Source of the DNA: JBQTHI01 sp052390035
GTDB taxonomy: Bacteria > Actinomycetota > Acidimicrobiia > Spongiisociales > ZC4RG35
Assembly (NCBI GenBank): GCA_052390035.1
Contig: JBQTHI010000112.1
Coordinates: forward strand, 1-22,317
DNA: 22,317 nt
Reading direction: 5' to 3'
The translations under genes and the position numbers were made by a program. The first letter of the stretch is position 1; the number at the start of each line of letters is the position of its first letter. Positions 14,117 through 22,301 of the stretch are shown here, in pieces. The notes under the pieces were generated by a model, which saw nothing but the letters and a program-made list of their open reading frames with translations, made no database searches and was not told the origin of the DNA.

Positions 14117-14847
14117 TCGAGATCGACGAGCGGCTTGTCCTCCGACGCCGCCAGGTTGCCGAGAACACAGCGCGCATCAGAATGTCCCGACTCCTCATCG
14201 TGCTGTCGGTGGCAGTCGCCGCCGCATTGGTGGTCTGGGTCTTTCGCTCACCCCTCCTGGCGGTGGAGGAGGTGCGGGTGTTGGGTGTGGGAGGCAACCG
14301 AGCCAAGGAGGTGGCGCAGGCAAGCGGCATTCGCCCCGGCCAGCCGCTGGTGTCGGTTCGCCCCGACGAGGTCGAGAGGACGCTGGTTTCCGATCCGCGA
14401 GTCGAGACGGTCGAGGTGCAGCTCTGGTGGCCCCACACCGTCACCGTCGAAGTGACGCCCCGGCCGCCGGTGGCGTGGGTGTTCACTTCCACCGGCTGGA
14501 ACCTGGTTGGTCGGGATGGAGTCGTGCTCGACACGGCCGCCGAACCCGACGACCAGCTGGCCAGGGTGCGGTTGGCCGAATCAGAGGGAACGCCCACTCT
14601 TGGCGTCTTGGCCTTTGTCGCAGAGCTCGATCGTGCCTGGGCACCGCGGGCGACCGTCATCAGCCAGGGCCCTGAGCTTTGGGCCGACATCGCCGGCATA
14701 TGGGTGCGGTTGGGCCGCCCGGTCGACATGGAGGCCAAGGCCCGGGCGTTGAACGCCCTGCTCGCCACCGGGGTAGAACCCGGTTCGACCATCAATCTCC
14801 TGGCACCGGCTCGCCCGGCGGTCGTTGGGCCAATGGTCGTGGGATGA
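14086..14847 (+). CDS. ftsQ: Cell division protein FtsQ (POTRA domain)
   Basis: A 253-aa bitopic divisome protein. A basic cytoplasmic N-terminus leads to a membrane helix at about 35-53 (LLIVLSVAVAAALVVWVF), then the POTRA domain (about 58-126: AVEEVRVLGVGGN...GQPLVSVRPDEVERTL...DPRVETVEVQLWWPHTVTVEVTPR) and the FtsQ beta domain (VAWVFTSTGWNLVGRDGVVLD). It scaffolds the FtsL-FtsB type complex. It is in the same frame as murB just after the murB stop, and ATG 14086 is the first start available. AGGAGG (14066-14071) is 14 nt away, longer than usual. The N-terminal codons are duplicated in tandem. Confidence 0.9.
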   Translation: MRSPPNTRSPVEIDERLVLRRRQVAENTARIRMSRLLIVLSVAVAAALVVWVFRSPLLAVEEVRVLGVGGNRAKEVAQASGIRPGQPLVSVRPDEVERTLVSDPRVETVEVQLWWPHTVTVEVTPRPPVAWVFTSTGWNLVGRDGVVLDTAAEPDDQLARVRLAESEGTPTLGVLAFVAELDRAWAPRATVISQGPELWADIAGIWVRLGRPVDMEAKARALNALLATGVEPGSTINLLAPARPAVVGPMVVG

Positions 14848-14967
14848 GCTCAGCCCCGGGCTAATCTTAAAGCTCAAGTTGAACGTTATCCCGAGGGGGT
14901 TTACAGCCGGGTGTTAGCTGGCTAAACCTCAACTTCAACTTTATCCCGCTGAGCAGGAGACCCGTCA
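14848..14967 (+). promoter_or_regulatory. ftsZ leader with a direct repeat and a hairpin
   Basis: This gap of 120 bp holds two 21-bp direct copies (14873-14893 and 14928-14948) that match at 18 of 21 positions and end in a shared TTATCCCG. Their starts are 55 bp apart. Between them GGTTTACAGC (14898-14907) can pair with GCTG...TAAACC (14917-14928) with a 2-nt bulge. TAATCT (14862-14867) resembles a -10 box, but no good -35 accompanies it. Separate control of ftsZ here is a reasonable inference. AGGAG (14955-14959) is the ftsZ ribosome binding site, 8 nt before ATG. Confidence 0.6.
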
Positions 14968-16008
14968 ATGAGTGCCCCCAAATTGAGTGCGAGAAGCGTC
15001 GCCCAACCCACCGGCTATCTGGCGGTGATAAAGGTGGTTGGAGTCGGCGGGGGCGGAGTCAACGCGATCAACCGCATGATCGAAGCAGGAGTTCGCGGTG
15101 TGGAGTTTGTGGCCCTGAACACCGACGCCCAGGCGCTATTGATGTCAGACGCCGATGTCAAACTAGACATCGGGCGCGAGGTAACCCGCGGCCTGGGAGC
15201 GGGCGCCAACCCCGAGGTGGGGAGGACAGCCGCCGATGCCCACCGGGCGGAAGTGGAAGACGTCCTCAAGGGAGCCGACATGGTCTTTATCACCGCCGGT
15301 GAGGGGGGCGGGACCGGGACCGGGGGGGCGCCGGTGGTCGCCGAGGTGGCTCGTAGCCTCGGCGCCCTCACGGTGGGGGTGGTGACCCGACCATTTGGCT
15401 TTGAGGGGAGACGGAGAGCCGTCCATGCCGAGGAGGGGATCCACGCTCTGCGGGAGGCGGTCGACACCCTCATTGTCATCCCCAACGACCGGCTGCTCGA
15501 CGTCGGCGATCCCAAAGCCCCAATGACGGAGACCTTCCGGTTGGCCGATGACGTATTGATGAACGGGGTTAAGGGCATCACCGACTTGATCACCACCCCC
15601 GGCCTCATCAACGTCGACTTTGCCGACGTCAAGACGGTCATGTCGGAGGCAGGAACCGCGGTGATGGGGATCGGGAGGGGTACCGGTGATGAGCGAGCGA
15701 CCCAGTCCGCCCAGCGGGCGATCTCGTCGCCGCTGTTGGAGACGACCATGGAGGGTGCCCGAGGTGTGTTGCTGTCGGTCGCCGGTCCGTCGTCGATGAC
15801 TTTGCACGAAGCCACCAAAGCGGCGTCAACCGTCGCCGCCCATGCCGACGAAGATGCCGAGATCATATTTGGCGCCATCATCGACGACAATCTCGGCGAC
15901 GAGATGAGGGTCACGGTTATAGCCGCCGGCTTCGATCGCAAACGGGCTTATCGTCCCGGCGGTACGCGTTCGGACTCCGTGGAAATCCCCTCCTTCGTCC
16001 AGGGATGA
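14968..16008 (+). CDS. ftsZ: Cell division GTPase FtsZ
   Basis: The tubulin-like ring protein, 346 residues. IKVVGVGGGGVNAINRM (21-37) is the nucleotide-binding start and GGGTGTG (113-119) the tubulin signature. GLINVDFADVK (212-222) is the T7 loop that completes the GTPase site of the next subunit. The globular domain ends near residue 322. Only about 15 residues (DRKRAYRPGGTRSDS) separate it from the C-terminal conserved peptide VEIPSFVQG, far less than the roughly 50 or more residues usual in FtsZ. The start is fixed by AGGAG 8 nt upstream. The stop overlaps pgeF (ATGA). With no ftsA nearby, the C-terminal peptide probably binds SepF. Confidence 0.96.
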   Translation: MSAPKLSARSVAQPTGYLAVIKVVGVGGGGVNAINRMIEAGVRGVEFVALNTDAQALLMSDADVKLDIGREVTRGLGAGANPEVGRTAADAHRAEVEDVLKGADMVFITAGEGGGTGTGGAPVVAEVARSLGALTVGVVTRPFGFEGRRRAVHAEEGIHALREAVDTLIVIPNDRLLDVGDPKAPMTETFRLADDVLMNGVKGITDLITTPGLINVDFADVKTVMSEAGTAVMGIGRGTGDERATQSAQRAISSPLLETTMEGARGVLLSVAGPSSMTLHEATKAASTVAAHADEDAEIIFGAIIDDNLGDEMRVTVIAAGFDRKRAYRPGGTRSDSVEIPSFVQG

Positions 16009-16628
16009 TCGAATCCCCGGCGGGGACCGGGGTGGCTTTCAGTTCGTCGGCCGATGGCGACCTCCGTCACGATCGGGCACAACGCGATCGGTTTTCTGCC
16101 GAGAATCGGATCCCACCCGATTGGGCCTCGGTTGAGCAGGTGCACGGCGACGAGGTGGTGGAGGTCAGCACCCCCGGCGAGCACGGGCCGGCCGACGCCC
16201 TCTTCACGGCGAGGCGAGGACTGCCGGTGGCGATCTTCACCGCCGATTGCGCCGGAGTGGTCCTTCTGGCGCGGGGGGCAGTCGGGGCGGCACACGCCGG
16301 CTGGCGTGGGGCGTTGGCAGGGGTGGTGGGACGGCTCTCCGGTGCCATGACCGCGGCCGGGTTCCCCCCCGTTCAAGCGGCCGTGGGCCCGCTGATCGGT
16401 CCATGTTGCTTCGAAGTGGGCCCTGAAGTTGCCGAGCAATTCGGCGACTTCGTGGCCACCACCACTTGGGGGACGACTTCGGTCGATCTGCGCAGCACGA
16501 TCGTCGCTCAAATCCCCGGGGTGGCCGTAGCTCCTTTCCGTTCGTGTACCTACCACGACCAGCAGTGGTGGTCTCACCGACGCCAGGCGACCGCCGCCCG
16601 GATGGCCGCCGTGGGTTGGCTTCGATGA
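16005..16628 (+). CDS. pgeF: Peptidoglycan editing factor PgeF (YfiH/YlmD, DUF152)
   Basis: A 207-aa protein of the family once called multicopper polyphenol oxidoreductases. E. coli YfiH is described as an amidase that removes L-Ser wrongly placed in UDP-MurNAc-peptides. The zinc/catalytic triad is visible: H47 in VEQVHGDEV, C82 in FTADCAGVV, H97 in AAHAGWRG. GPLIGPCCFEVGPEV and the C-terminal FRSCTYHD motif complete the family pattern. The N-terminus is short. Genes of this family commonly sit after ftsZ in actinobacteria, which suits a role in proofreading wall precursors. Both ends overlap neighbours by ATGA. Confidence 0.9.
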   Translation: MIESPAGTGVAFSSSADGDLRHDRAQRDRFSAENRIPPDWASVEQVHGDEVVEVSTPGEHGPADALFTARRGLPVAIFTADCAGVVLLARGAVGAAHAGWRGALAGVVGRLSGAMTAAGFPPVQAAVGPLIGPCCFEVGPEVAEQFGDFVATTTWGTTSVDLRSTIVAQIPGVAVAPFRSCTYHDQQWWSHRRQATAARMAAVGWLR

Positions 16629-17281
16629 GCCTCTCCTCGGTCCTCGAACGCGTCGAGAAAGCCGCCGCCCAGGTGGGCAGGGACCCCTCGCTCCTCACTG
16701 TTGTGGTGGTCAGCAAAGGCCACTCAGTTGGAGAAGTGTCCGCTCTGTATCGAGCGGGCCATCGGGACTTCGGAGAAAACCGCGCTCAGGAGCTTGCCTC
16801 CAAGGTGGGCCACCTTCCCACCGATATTCGGTGGCACTTCGTCGGTCCGTTGCAGACCAACAAGGTGCGACTGGTTCGCCCGATTGTCACGCTGCTGCAT
16901 TCTCTCGACCGCGAGGCCCTCGGCCAGGCGTGGATGAAGGGCCCGGGACTCCCACCCCCCGCTCTCTTGCAGGTCAACATCGGGCGAGAACTCCAGAAAC
17001 ATGGTGTTTCTCCGGAAGATGCTCCTTCGGTTGTCGACCGGTTGTTGGGAATGGCGGTGCCGCTGCAGGGGGTGATGGCCATACCTCCGGCGGTCGATCG
17101 GCCCGAGGCGGCCCGCCCCTACTTTCGGTCACTCAATGAACTGGCCAGGCGCCTGCGGTCCGATCATCCCGCCTTGGTGCACGTGTCGATGGGGATGACC
17201 GACGACTTTGAAGTGGCGGTGCAAGAGGGAGCCACGATGATTCGGGTGGGTCGGGCTATCTTTGCGGGGACAGCAAACTAG
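16625..17281 (+). CDS. Pyridoxal phosphate homeostasis protein (YggS/YlmE/PLPBP family)
   Basis: A 218-aa single-domain PLP-binding protein with the alanine-racemase-like barrel fold. K31 in VVVVSKGHSV is the PLP lysine. DFGENRAQE, WHFVGPLQTNK, LLQVNIGRELQKHG, LVHVSMGMTDDFEVAVQEGATMIRVGRAIF are family blocks in the usual order. No enzyme activity is established; loss disturbs vitamin B6 and amino acid balance in other bacteria. The open frame reaches further upstream through pgeF, but ATG 16625 overlaps the pgeF stop (ATGA) and gives the normal N-terminus. The pgeF-yggS-sepF-yggT-divIVA order is the usual actinobacterial and firmicute arrangement. Confidence 0.92.
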   Translation: MSLSSVLERVEKAAAQVGRDPSLLTVVVVSKGHSVGEVSALYRAGHRDFGENRAQELASKVGHLPTDIRWHFVGPLQTNKVRLVRPIVTLLHSLDREALGQAWMKGPGLPPPALLQVNIGRELQKHGVSPEDAPSVVDRLLGMAVPLQGVMAIPPAVDRPEAARPYFRSLNELARRLRSDHPALVHVSMGMTDDFEVAVQEGATMIRVGRAIFAGTAN

Positions 17282-17286
17282 GGATC

Positions 17287-17967
17287 ATGTCTTCTTTGTT
17301 CTCGAAAGCTTTGGTCTACCTGGGCCTCGTCGACGAGGATCCCGCAGAGCCCGATCAGCGGCCGGAGAGCCGAGGGTCGACCGCTCGACGTGGAGGTCGA
17401 CCTTCGATAGAGCCGGCGGGGCGCCGGGAGCCCGCGTGGCGGGCGCCTATGCGAGATGGCGATGATGAGGATTGGAACAATGACCCGCACCGCCCAAACG
17501 ATCCCGGCCGTCGGGGCGAGCCACGTCAGGCGGACGCGCTGGGGCGACCGGAAGCACGACGGATCGAACCGATATCGCAGATCGAAGGGCGTCGGGTTGA
17601 GCCGCCCAAGGCTATGACCCGTGCCACTTCGGTCCGAAGCGGCGACCACCAGGCGGGTCCCCGGCCGGTCAGAACCATCGATGTGCAGGCCGATGTTCTA
17701 GTGGTCGAGGAGTTCGGTGATGCCAAGATCCTCGCCGATCGGGTCCGTGATCGGGTGCCGGTGGTGCTCGACTTGCGCCGCACCAATCCCGACCTGGTTC
17801 GCCGGGTAATCGACTTCGGTAGCGGATTGATCTATGCCGTCGACGGCACGATGAGCAAGATCGGGGAGGGGTTGGTGATGGTGCTCCCACCACGGGTCAC
17901 CCTCTCGAGCGACGAACGACGCCGCTTGCAGCGACTTGGGGTTTACGAATTGGCCGACGAGGATTGA
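17287..17967 (+). CDS. sepF: Cell division protein SepF
   Basis: A 226-aa FtsZ membrane anchor. The N-terminal amphipathic helix (MSSLFSKALVYLGLVD) is the likely lipid-binding part. A very long, disordered, Arg/Pro/Glu-rich linker follows (about residues 17-127). The C-terminal SepF domain runs from about 128 to 206 (VQADVLVVEEFGDAKILADRV...PVVLDLRR...VIDFGSGLIYAVDGTMSKIGEGLVMVLPP), with a short extra helix at the end. It starts 5 nt after the PLP gene. In actinobacteria that lack FtsA, SepF is the known essential FtsZ tether, and no ftsA is seen here. The linker is long and the FtsZ linker is short (see findings). Confidence 0.93.
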   Translation: MSSLFSKALVYLGLVDEDPAEPDQRPESRGSTARRGGRPSIEPAGRREPAWRAPMRDGDDEDWNNDPHRPNDPGRRGEPRQADALGRPEARRIEPISQIEGRRVEPPKAMTRATSVRSGDHQAGPRPVRTIDVQADVLVVEEFGDAKILADRVRDRVPVVLDLRRTNPDLVRRVIDFGSGLIYAVDGTMSKIGEGLVMVLPPRVTLSSDERRRLQRLGVYELADED

Positions 17968-17983
17968 TCGCTCTGCCGAGCGA
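17968..17983 (+). other. Small hairpin directly after the sepF stop
   Basis: TCGCTC-TGCC-GAGCGA forms a 6-bp stem with a 4-nt loop right after the sepF stop codon. No T tract follows, so a complete intrinsic terminator is not supported. It might protect an mRNA end or weaken read-through into yggT. Confidence 0.35.
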
Positions 17984-18018
17984 CCATCGGAACACCACCA
18001 TTGGGGATGTGATCTGAG

Positions 18019-18270
18019 TTGGAGATCATTTGTTTTCTTTTGCGGCTATATGGACTGGCCGTTCTCGCCTGGGTAATCCTGTCGTGGGTCAGGGTACCTT
18101 CGAGCCATCCGGTGGGCCGGGTCCAGGTCTTCCTCGATCGGATCATTTATCCGCTGGTCCTGCCGCTGCGGCGGGTGCTGCCTCCTTTGCGGCTCGGTGG
18201 GGCCGCCCTCGACCTCAGCCCGTTGGTCCTCCTGCTCGGCATCAGCCTGATCCAACGCTTCATTTGTTAA
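18019..18270 (+). CDS. YggT-family small membrane protein
   Basis: An 83-aa integral membrane protein. Two hydrophobic segments (ICFLLRLYGLAVLAWVILSWV, about 4-24, and LDLSPLVLLLGISLIQRFI, about 64-82) flank the family loop GRVQVFLDRIIYPLVLPLRRVLPP. YggT proteins are often encoded between sepF and divIVA; the role is poorly defined, with links to cell envelope or division. The start is TTG 18019, the first possible one after an in-frame TGA at 18010; GGGG lies about 13 nt before it. It ends about 76 bp before divIVA. Confidence 0.85.
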   Translation: MEIICFLLRLYGLAVLAWVILSWVRVPSSHPVGRVQVFLDRIIYPLVLPLRRVLPPLRLGGAALDLSPLVLLLGISLIQRFIC

Positions 18271-18346
18271 CGAAGAAAATGCCGACCTTTTCTCGGGCTA
18301 TGGTGAGCAAGCGACCGTATCCTCTGACCGAACGAGAGAGGTAGCG

Positions 18347-19042
18347 ATGAACCTGAACCCGACCGATGTCGAGCAGAAGGCCTTCACACAGGCTCTCCGT
18401 GGCTATCAGATGGACGAAGTCGACGACTTCCTCGATGAGGTGGTCAACACCCTCCGCAGCCACGAACAGCGCCTGCGGGAGGCCCAGGAGAAGATAAGGG
18501 CCCTGGAGTCTCAGCCGATGTCCATTGGGGGCGACGAGTCAGAGATTTCCCGCGCCATCCTCACCGCCCAGCGATCGGCCGACCGGATCGTGGCCGAAGC
18601 CAGAACAGAGGCGGAGGCCATCCGGAGCCAGGCAAAAGAGGAGGCCGGGCGACTGACCGCCGAGCGCGACGCCGAACGGACCGGGCTTCTCGGAGAGATC
18701 TCCAATATGCGCGGGCTGGTTGGCGGCCTTCGAGGCAGACTTGCCGAACTGACCGGGAAGATCGGAGTCAACGTCGATCAGATGGACCAGGATCTGGCCG
18801 ACACCGAGGCCGGGGTGCGGTCCGAACCTCGTCAAGCAGCCCACGCCGCTCCGATGGTTGTGCCCCCGCCGGCTCCCGAACCGGAAGCCGTCGAGCAGGA
18901 GGAGCCTGCCCCTCCTTCGTTCAGTGACATTTTTCCCAGCCAGGACGACGAAAAGAGCATGGACGGCTCCGGCGGGACCATCGCGACCGAAGCCAAAGAC
19001 GCCGCCTCCCGGCTGACCTCCAGGCCATGGGAGAGGGACTGA
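18347..19042 (+). CDS. divIVA: DivIVA / Wag31-type polar growth and septum organiser
   Basis: A 231-aa coiled-coil protein. The N-terminal DivIVA lipid-binding domain (about 1-60) has VEQKAFTQALRGYQMDEVDDFLDEVV with the expected RGYxxDEVDxFLD pattern. Coiled coil follows at about 35-70 and 75-150 (EARTEAEAIRSQAKEEAGRL...). The C-terminus is Pro/Glu-rich and probably disordered. In actinobacteria DivIVA/Wag31 marks poles and directs wall synthesis. GAGAGG lies 7-12 nt before the ATG. It has its own 76-bp upstream gap, so a separate promoter is possible; TATGGT (18299) and TATCCT (18318) are weak -10 candidates without matching -35 boxes. It is the last plus-strand gene and converges on ileS. 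Confidence 0.92.
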   Translation: MNLNPTDVEQKAFTQALRGYQMDEVDDFLDEVVNTLRSHEQRLREAQEKIRALESQPMSIGGDESEISRAILTAQRSADRIVAEARTEAEAIRSQAKEEAGRLTAERDAERTGLLGEISNMRGLVGGLRGRLAELTGKIGVNVDQMDQDLADTEAGVRSEPRQAAHAAPMVVPPPAPEPEAVEQEEPAPPSFSDIFPSQDDEKSMDGSGGTIATEAKDAASRLTSRPWERD

Positions 19043-19097
19043 CCTAACCAAAGCCCCTCCCCGACCTGGAGCGGTCCTCCCCGCCGAGCCCGTCCGC
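19043..19097. other. Convergent gap between divIVA and ileS
   Basis: Only 55 bp separate the two stop codons. The sequence is C-rich on the plus strand. The only pairing I see is a 4-bp GGAG/CTCC stem, with no T tract on either side, so I do not call a terminator. Confidence 0.5.
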
Positions 19098-22000
19098 TCA
19101 GCCGGCCTTGTTGATCTCTATCCCCACATCGGTGCCGTCGAGGTCGACGGTCGGCATCTCCCAGGTGGCGCTCCTCCTCATCGTCGTGGCCAGCACCTCG
19201 GTGGTGATGTAGGGAAGATGATTCTCGATGGCGGCGGCGACGAGGTCATCGGCGGTCCACCAAGCCAACTCGATCCGATCGGAGACGTCGAGGCCACTCT
19301 CCCTCCGCAGCTGTTGAACGCGGCTGACGAACTCCCGTGCGACCCCCTCGGCTTCCAACGCCTCGTCCGCGCCGAGATCGAGCGCTACCGCCATTCGGTT
19401 CCCGGCCGCCACCGCGGTGCCGTCGACGGCGCTCCGCTCGATGGTCAGATCCAATCCGGTGATGGTGGTGCCGGAGATGTCGAAGCCGTTACCGTCGATG
19501 AGCGCCTCGATCTGTTCCTCGCTCAACCGGGAGATGGCGCTGGCCGCTTCGTTCATTCTTGAACCCAACCGCGGACCGAGACGCCGATAGTCCGGCTTGG
19601 CGCTGAGCCGGAAGAGGCCGATCTCGGAGCTCTTGACTTCCACCGCCTTGACGTTGAGCTCTTCGGCGATCAGGTCGGCATGGTGGCTGACCGCGGTCCT
19701 CACCGCCTGGTCATGTCCGATGACGGTCAGGCCCCTGAGCGGACGACGCACTTTGAGCTGGTTCTGTTTGCGGAGCCCGTGGCCCAGGCTGACCACCTCC
19801 CTTACCACCGACATGGACTGTTCCAGGGGCCGATCGATCAAAGCTTCATCGGCCGTCGGATACGACCGGTGATGGATGCTGCGCGGGGCGGACGGGTCGA
19901 CCCGCGCCACCAAATCCTGATGTATCCGCTCGGCGATAAACGGGAGCACCGGGGCAACGACCGCGATAAAGGTGCTCAGCACTTCGTATAAGGTGGCAAA
20001 GGCGGCCAGCTTGTCAGCATCATCATCACCTCGCCGGCGCCAGAACCGGCGGCGGGAACGACGCACATACCAGTTGGTGAGGTCGTCGACGAACGCCAGT
20101 ATCGGCGGCACCACGTTGTACAGGTAGTAACCCTCCATCTGGTCGTTGACCTCGTTGATGAGGCTTTGCAGCACCGAGAGGATCCACCGATCGAGCTCCG
20201 ACCGTTCCCTCGGGGATGGAGCGGTGCGCAGGTCGGCCATGGTGATCCCGTCGGCGGCGGCATAGGTAGTGAAGAACGAGAAGGCGTTCCATAGGGGGAG
20301 CAGGACGGTCCGGGTGACTTCGCGGATCGAACTCGTCGAAAATCGGAGTGGCTCGGCCCGCAACACCGGGGAGTTGATCAGGTAGGCGCGCAGGGCGTCG
20401 GCGCCATGCTCTTCCAGCAGCTCGGCGGGGTCGTCGTAGTTCTTCAGCGATTTGGACATCTTGCGACCATCACCGCCGAGGATCAGTCCGTTGACCACAC
20501 AATTGCGGAAAGCCCGGGAGTCGAACAGGGCGGTGGCGAGGACGTGGATGGTGTAGAACCAGCCTCTGGTCTGATCGAGCCCCTCGGCGATGAACTGGGC
20601 CGGAAATGTGGACTCGAACCGGTCCCGGTTCTCGAACGGGTAATGGACCTGGCCGTAAGGCATCGATCCAGATTCGAACCAGCAGTCGAGCACCTCCGGC
20701 ACCCTGGTCATCGTCTCGCCGCACTCCCGGCAGGGGAAGGTCACGGGGTCGACGAAGTGTTTGTGGAGGTCGGTCAACCTGACCCCGGACAGCTCCTCCA
20801 ACTCGGCGATCGAGCCGATGCAACGCATGTGGTTGTTGGCGCACACCCAAACCGGGATGCACGAACCCCAGTAGCGGTTGCGGGACACCGCCCAATCCCG
20901 GGCTTCCGCCAACCAGTTGCCAAAGCGGCGGCTGCCGACGTATTCGGGCACCCAATGGACGGTGTCGTTGAGGTCGACCAGGCGCTCCTTGAGCGCTTCC
21001 ACCCGCACGAACCAGCTGGGGATGGCTTTGTAGATGAGGGGCGTATCGGTGCGGTAGCAAAACGGATACTGATGGTGGATCCGTTCGTTGCGGAACAAGG
21101 CTCCCCGCCCTTTGAGCATCTTGATGAGGATGGGGTCGGCATCTTTGACGTTGAGCCCCGCCACCTCCGGCACCACATCGGTGAACTTGCCCTCGAGATC
21201 GACCGGGTCAACCAGCACCTCGAGCCCAGCCGCCTGCAATGCGTCTAGATCGGCTTCACCAAAAGCCGGTGCCATGTGCACCAACCCGGTACCGTCCTCG
21301 GTCGTGACCGTGCCGGCTGAAATGACCTGAAAGGCCCCTTGGTCTTCTTCCCGGGCGAAATAGTCGAAAGGCGGGAAGTAGGTCGCACCGAGCAGTTCGC
21401 TTCCGCGGGCGCGGGCCAGCTGCGGCGGAGGCTCCTTGAAATAGGCCGGTATCCGGGCCGCCGCCATCCAGTGACGGGCGCCGTTATCGTCAAAAGCGAC
21501 ATATTCGATGTCCTCGCCGACCGCCACGGCCAGGTTGGAGGGAAGAGTCCAGGGGGTGGTGGTCCAGACCAAGAGATTGTCACCGGATTCGAGGGTCCGG
21601 TTGCCCTTCTTTACCTTCAGCCTGACCGTGATCGACGGGTCATTGACTTCCCGGTATCCCCCCAGGTTGACCTCGAAGTTGGACAGGGGGGTGGTGGCAC
21701 CCCACGAATAGGGAAGCACCTTGAAGTCGCGGTAGATGAGGCCCCGGTCCCACAACTGACGCACCACCCACCAGACACTCTCCATGAATGGAGTGTCCAT
21801 GGTCCGGTAGTCGTTCTCCATGTCGACCCAGCGGCCGATCCGCCGGATGGTCTTTCGCCAGTTTTCGGTGTTGGTCTGCACCAGGGCCCGGCATGCCTCG
21901 TTGTACCTGTCGATGCCGTATTCGGTGATTTGCCGGGGACCGGAGATGCCGAGCTGCTTTTCGACCTCCATCTCGATCGGTAGCCCATGAGTGTCCCATC

Positions 22001-22301
22001 CGAATCGGCGCTCCACCCGAAAGCCTCGCATTGTCCAGTAGCGAGGAACTACATCTTTGATTACCGAGGCGAGAAGGGTGCCGAGGTGCGGGCTGCCGGT
22101 GGGAAATGGGGGGCCGTCGTAGAAGACGTATTCACGGTCGGAGGGTTGTTGCTCGACCGACCTTGCGAAGGCGTCGAGATCGTCCCAGAGATCGAGCATC
22201 GCCCGTTCCTCCGCCGGGAAGTCGACGGTGGGGGCAACCCGGACGAAGTCGGAGGCAGTCTGATCGGCGGGCACCATGGACGGGATGGTAGAGACGGCCA
22301 A
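19098..22301 (-). CDS. ileS: Isoleucyl-tRNA synthetase IleS, eukaryote-like (type 2)
   Basis: A class I aminoacyl-tRNA synthetase of 1067 residues that charges tRNA-Ile. The HIGH-type motif is PFPTGSPHLGT (65-75), followed by GWDTHGLPIE (101-110). KMSKS is at 614-618. The editing domain lies between, including the TTTPWTLPSN segment and GTGLVHMAPAFGEAD. VLDCWFESGSMPYGQ and DQTRGWFYTIHVLATALF are further core blocks. The length, WDTHGLP and the C-terminal region match the type 2 enzymes shared with eukaryotes and many actinobacteria, which in known cases tolerate mupirocin. The longest frame begins at TTG 22301; ATG 22277 or GTG 22274 are equally possible. Only 16 bp of upstream sequence are visible, so a T-box leader could not be looked for. 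Confidence 0.95.
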   Translation of the reverse strand: MAVSTIPSMVPADQTASDFVRVAPTVDFPAEERAMLDLWDDLDAFARSVEQQPSDREYVFYDGPPFPTGSPHLGTLLASVIKDVVPRYWTMRGFRVERRFGWDTHGLPIEMEVEKQLGISGPRQITEYGIDRYNEACRALVQTNTENWRKTIRRIGRWVDMENDYRTMDTPFMESVWWVVRQLWDRGLIYRDFKVLPYSWGATTPLSNFEVNLGGYREVNDPSITVRLKVKKGNRTLESGDNLLVWTTTPWTLPSNLAVAVGEDIEYVAFDDNGARHWMAAARIPAYFKEPPPQLARARGSELLGATYFPPFDYFAREEDQGAFQVISAGTVTTEDGTGLVHMAPAFGEADLDALQAAGLEVLVDPVDLEGKFTDVVPEVAGLNVKDADPILIKMLKGRGALFRNERIHHQYPFCYRTDTPLIYKAIPSWFVRVEALKERLVDLNDTVHWVPEYVGSRRFGNWLAEARDWAVSRNRYWGSCIPVWVCANNHMRCIGSIAELEELSGVRLTDLHKHFVDPVTFPCRECGETMTRVPEVLDCWFESGSMPYGQVHYPFENRDRFESTFPAQFIAEGLDQTRGWFYTIHVLATALFDSRAFRNCVVNGLILGGDGRKMSKSLKNYDDPAELLEEHGADALRAYLINSPVLRAEPLRFSTSSIREVTRTVLLPLWNAFSFFTTYAAADGITMADLRTAPSPRERSELDRWILSVLQSLINEVNDQMEGYYLYNVVPPILAFVDDLTNWYVRRSRRRFWRRRGDDDADKLAAFATLYEVLSTFIAVVAPVLPFIAERIHQDLVARVDPSAPRSIHHRSYPTADEALIDRPLEQSMSVVREVVSLGHGLRKQNQLKVRRPLRGLTVIGHDQAVRTAVSHHADLIAEELNVKAVEVKSSEIGLFRLSAKPDYRRLGPRLGSRMNEAASAISRLSEEQIEALIDGNGFDISGTTITGLDLTIERSAVDGTAVAAGNRMAVALDLGADEALEAEGVAREFVSRVQQLRRESGLDVSDRIELAWWTADDLVAAAIENHLPYITTEVLATTMRRSATWEMPTVDLDGTDVGIEINKAG

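Noticed and set aside
13419..14675. A 418-aa plus-strand open frame across murB and ftsQ
   Set aside because: It is a shadow frame: its translation is low-complexity Arg/Gly/Pro sequence, while murB and ftsQ in other frames show full family motifs.
14848..14967. A missing or degraded ftsA between ftsQ and ftsZ
   Set aside because: The gap is only 120 bp with no actin-like remnants. Absence of ftsA is normal for actinobacteria, which use SepF.
18271..18346. A separate divIVA promoter
   Set aside because: TATGGT and TATCCT resemble -10 boxes, but neither has a -35 match at a suitable distance.
19043..19097. A bidirectional terminator between divIVA and ileS
   Set aside because: Only a 4-bp stem and no T tract on either strand.
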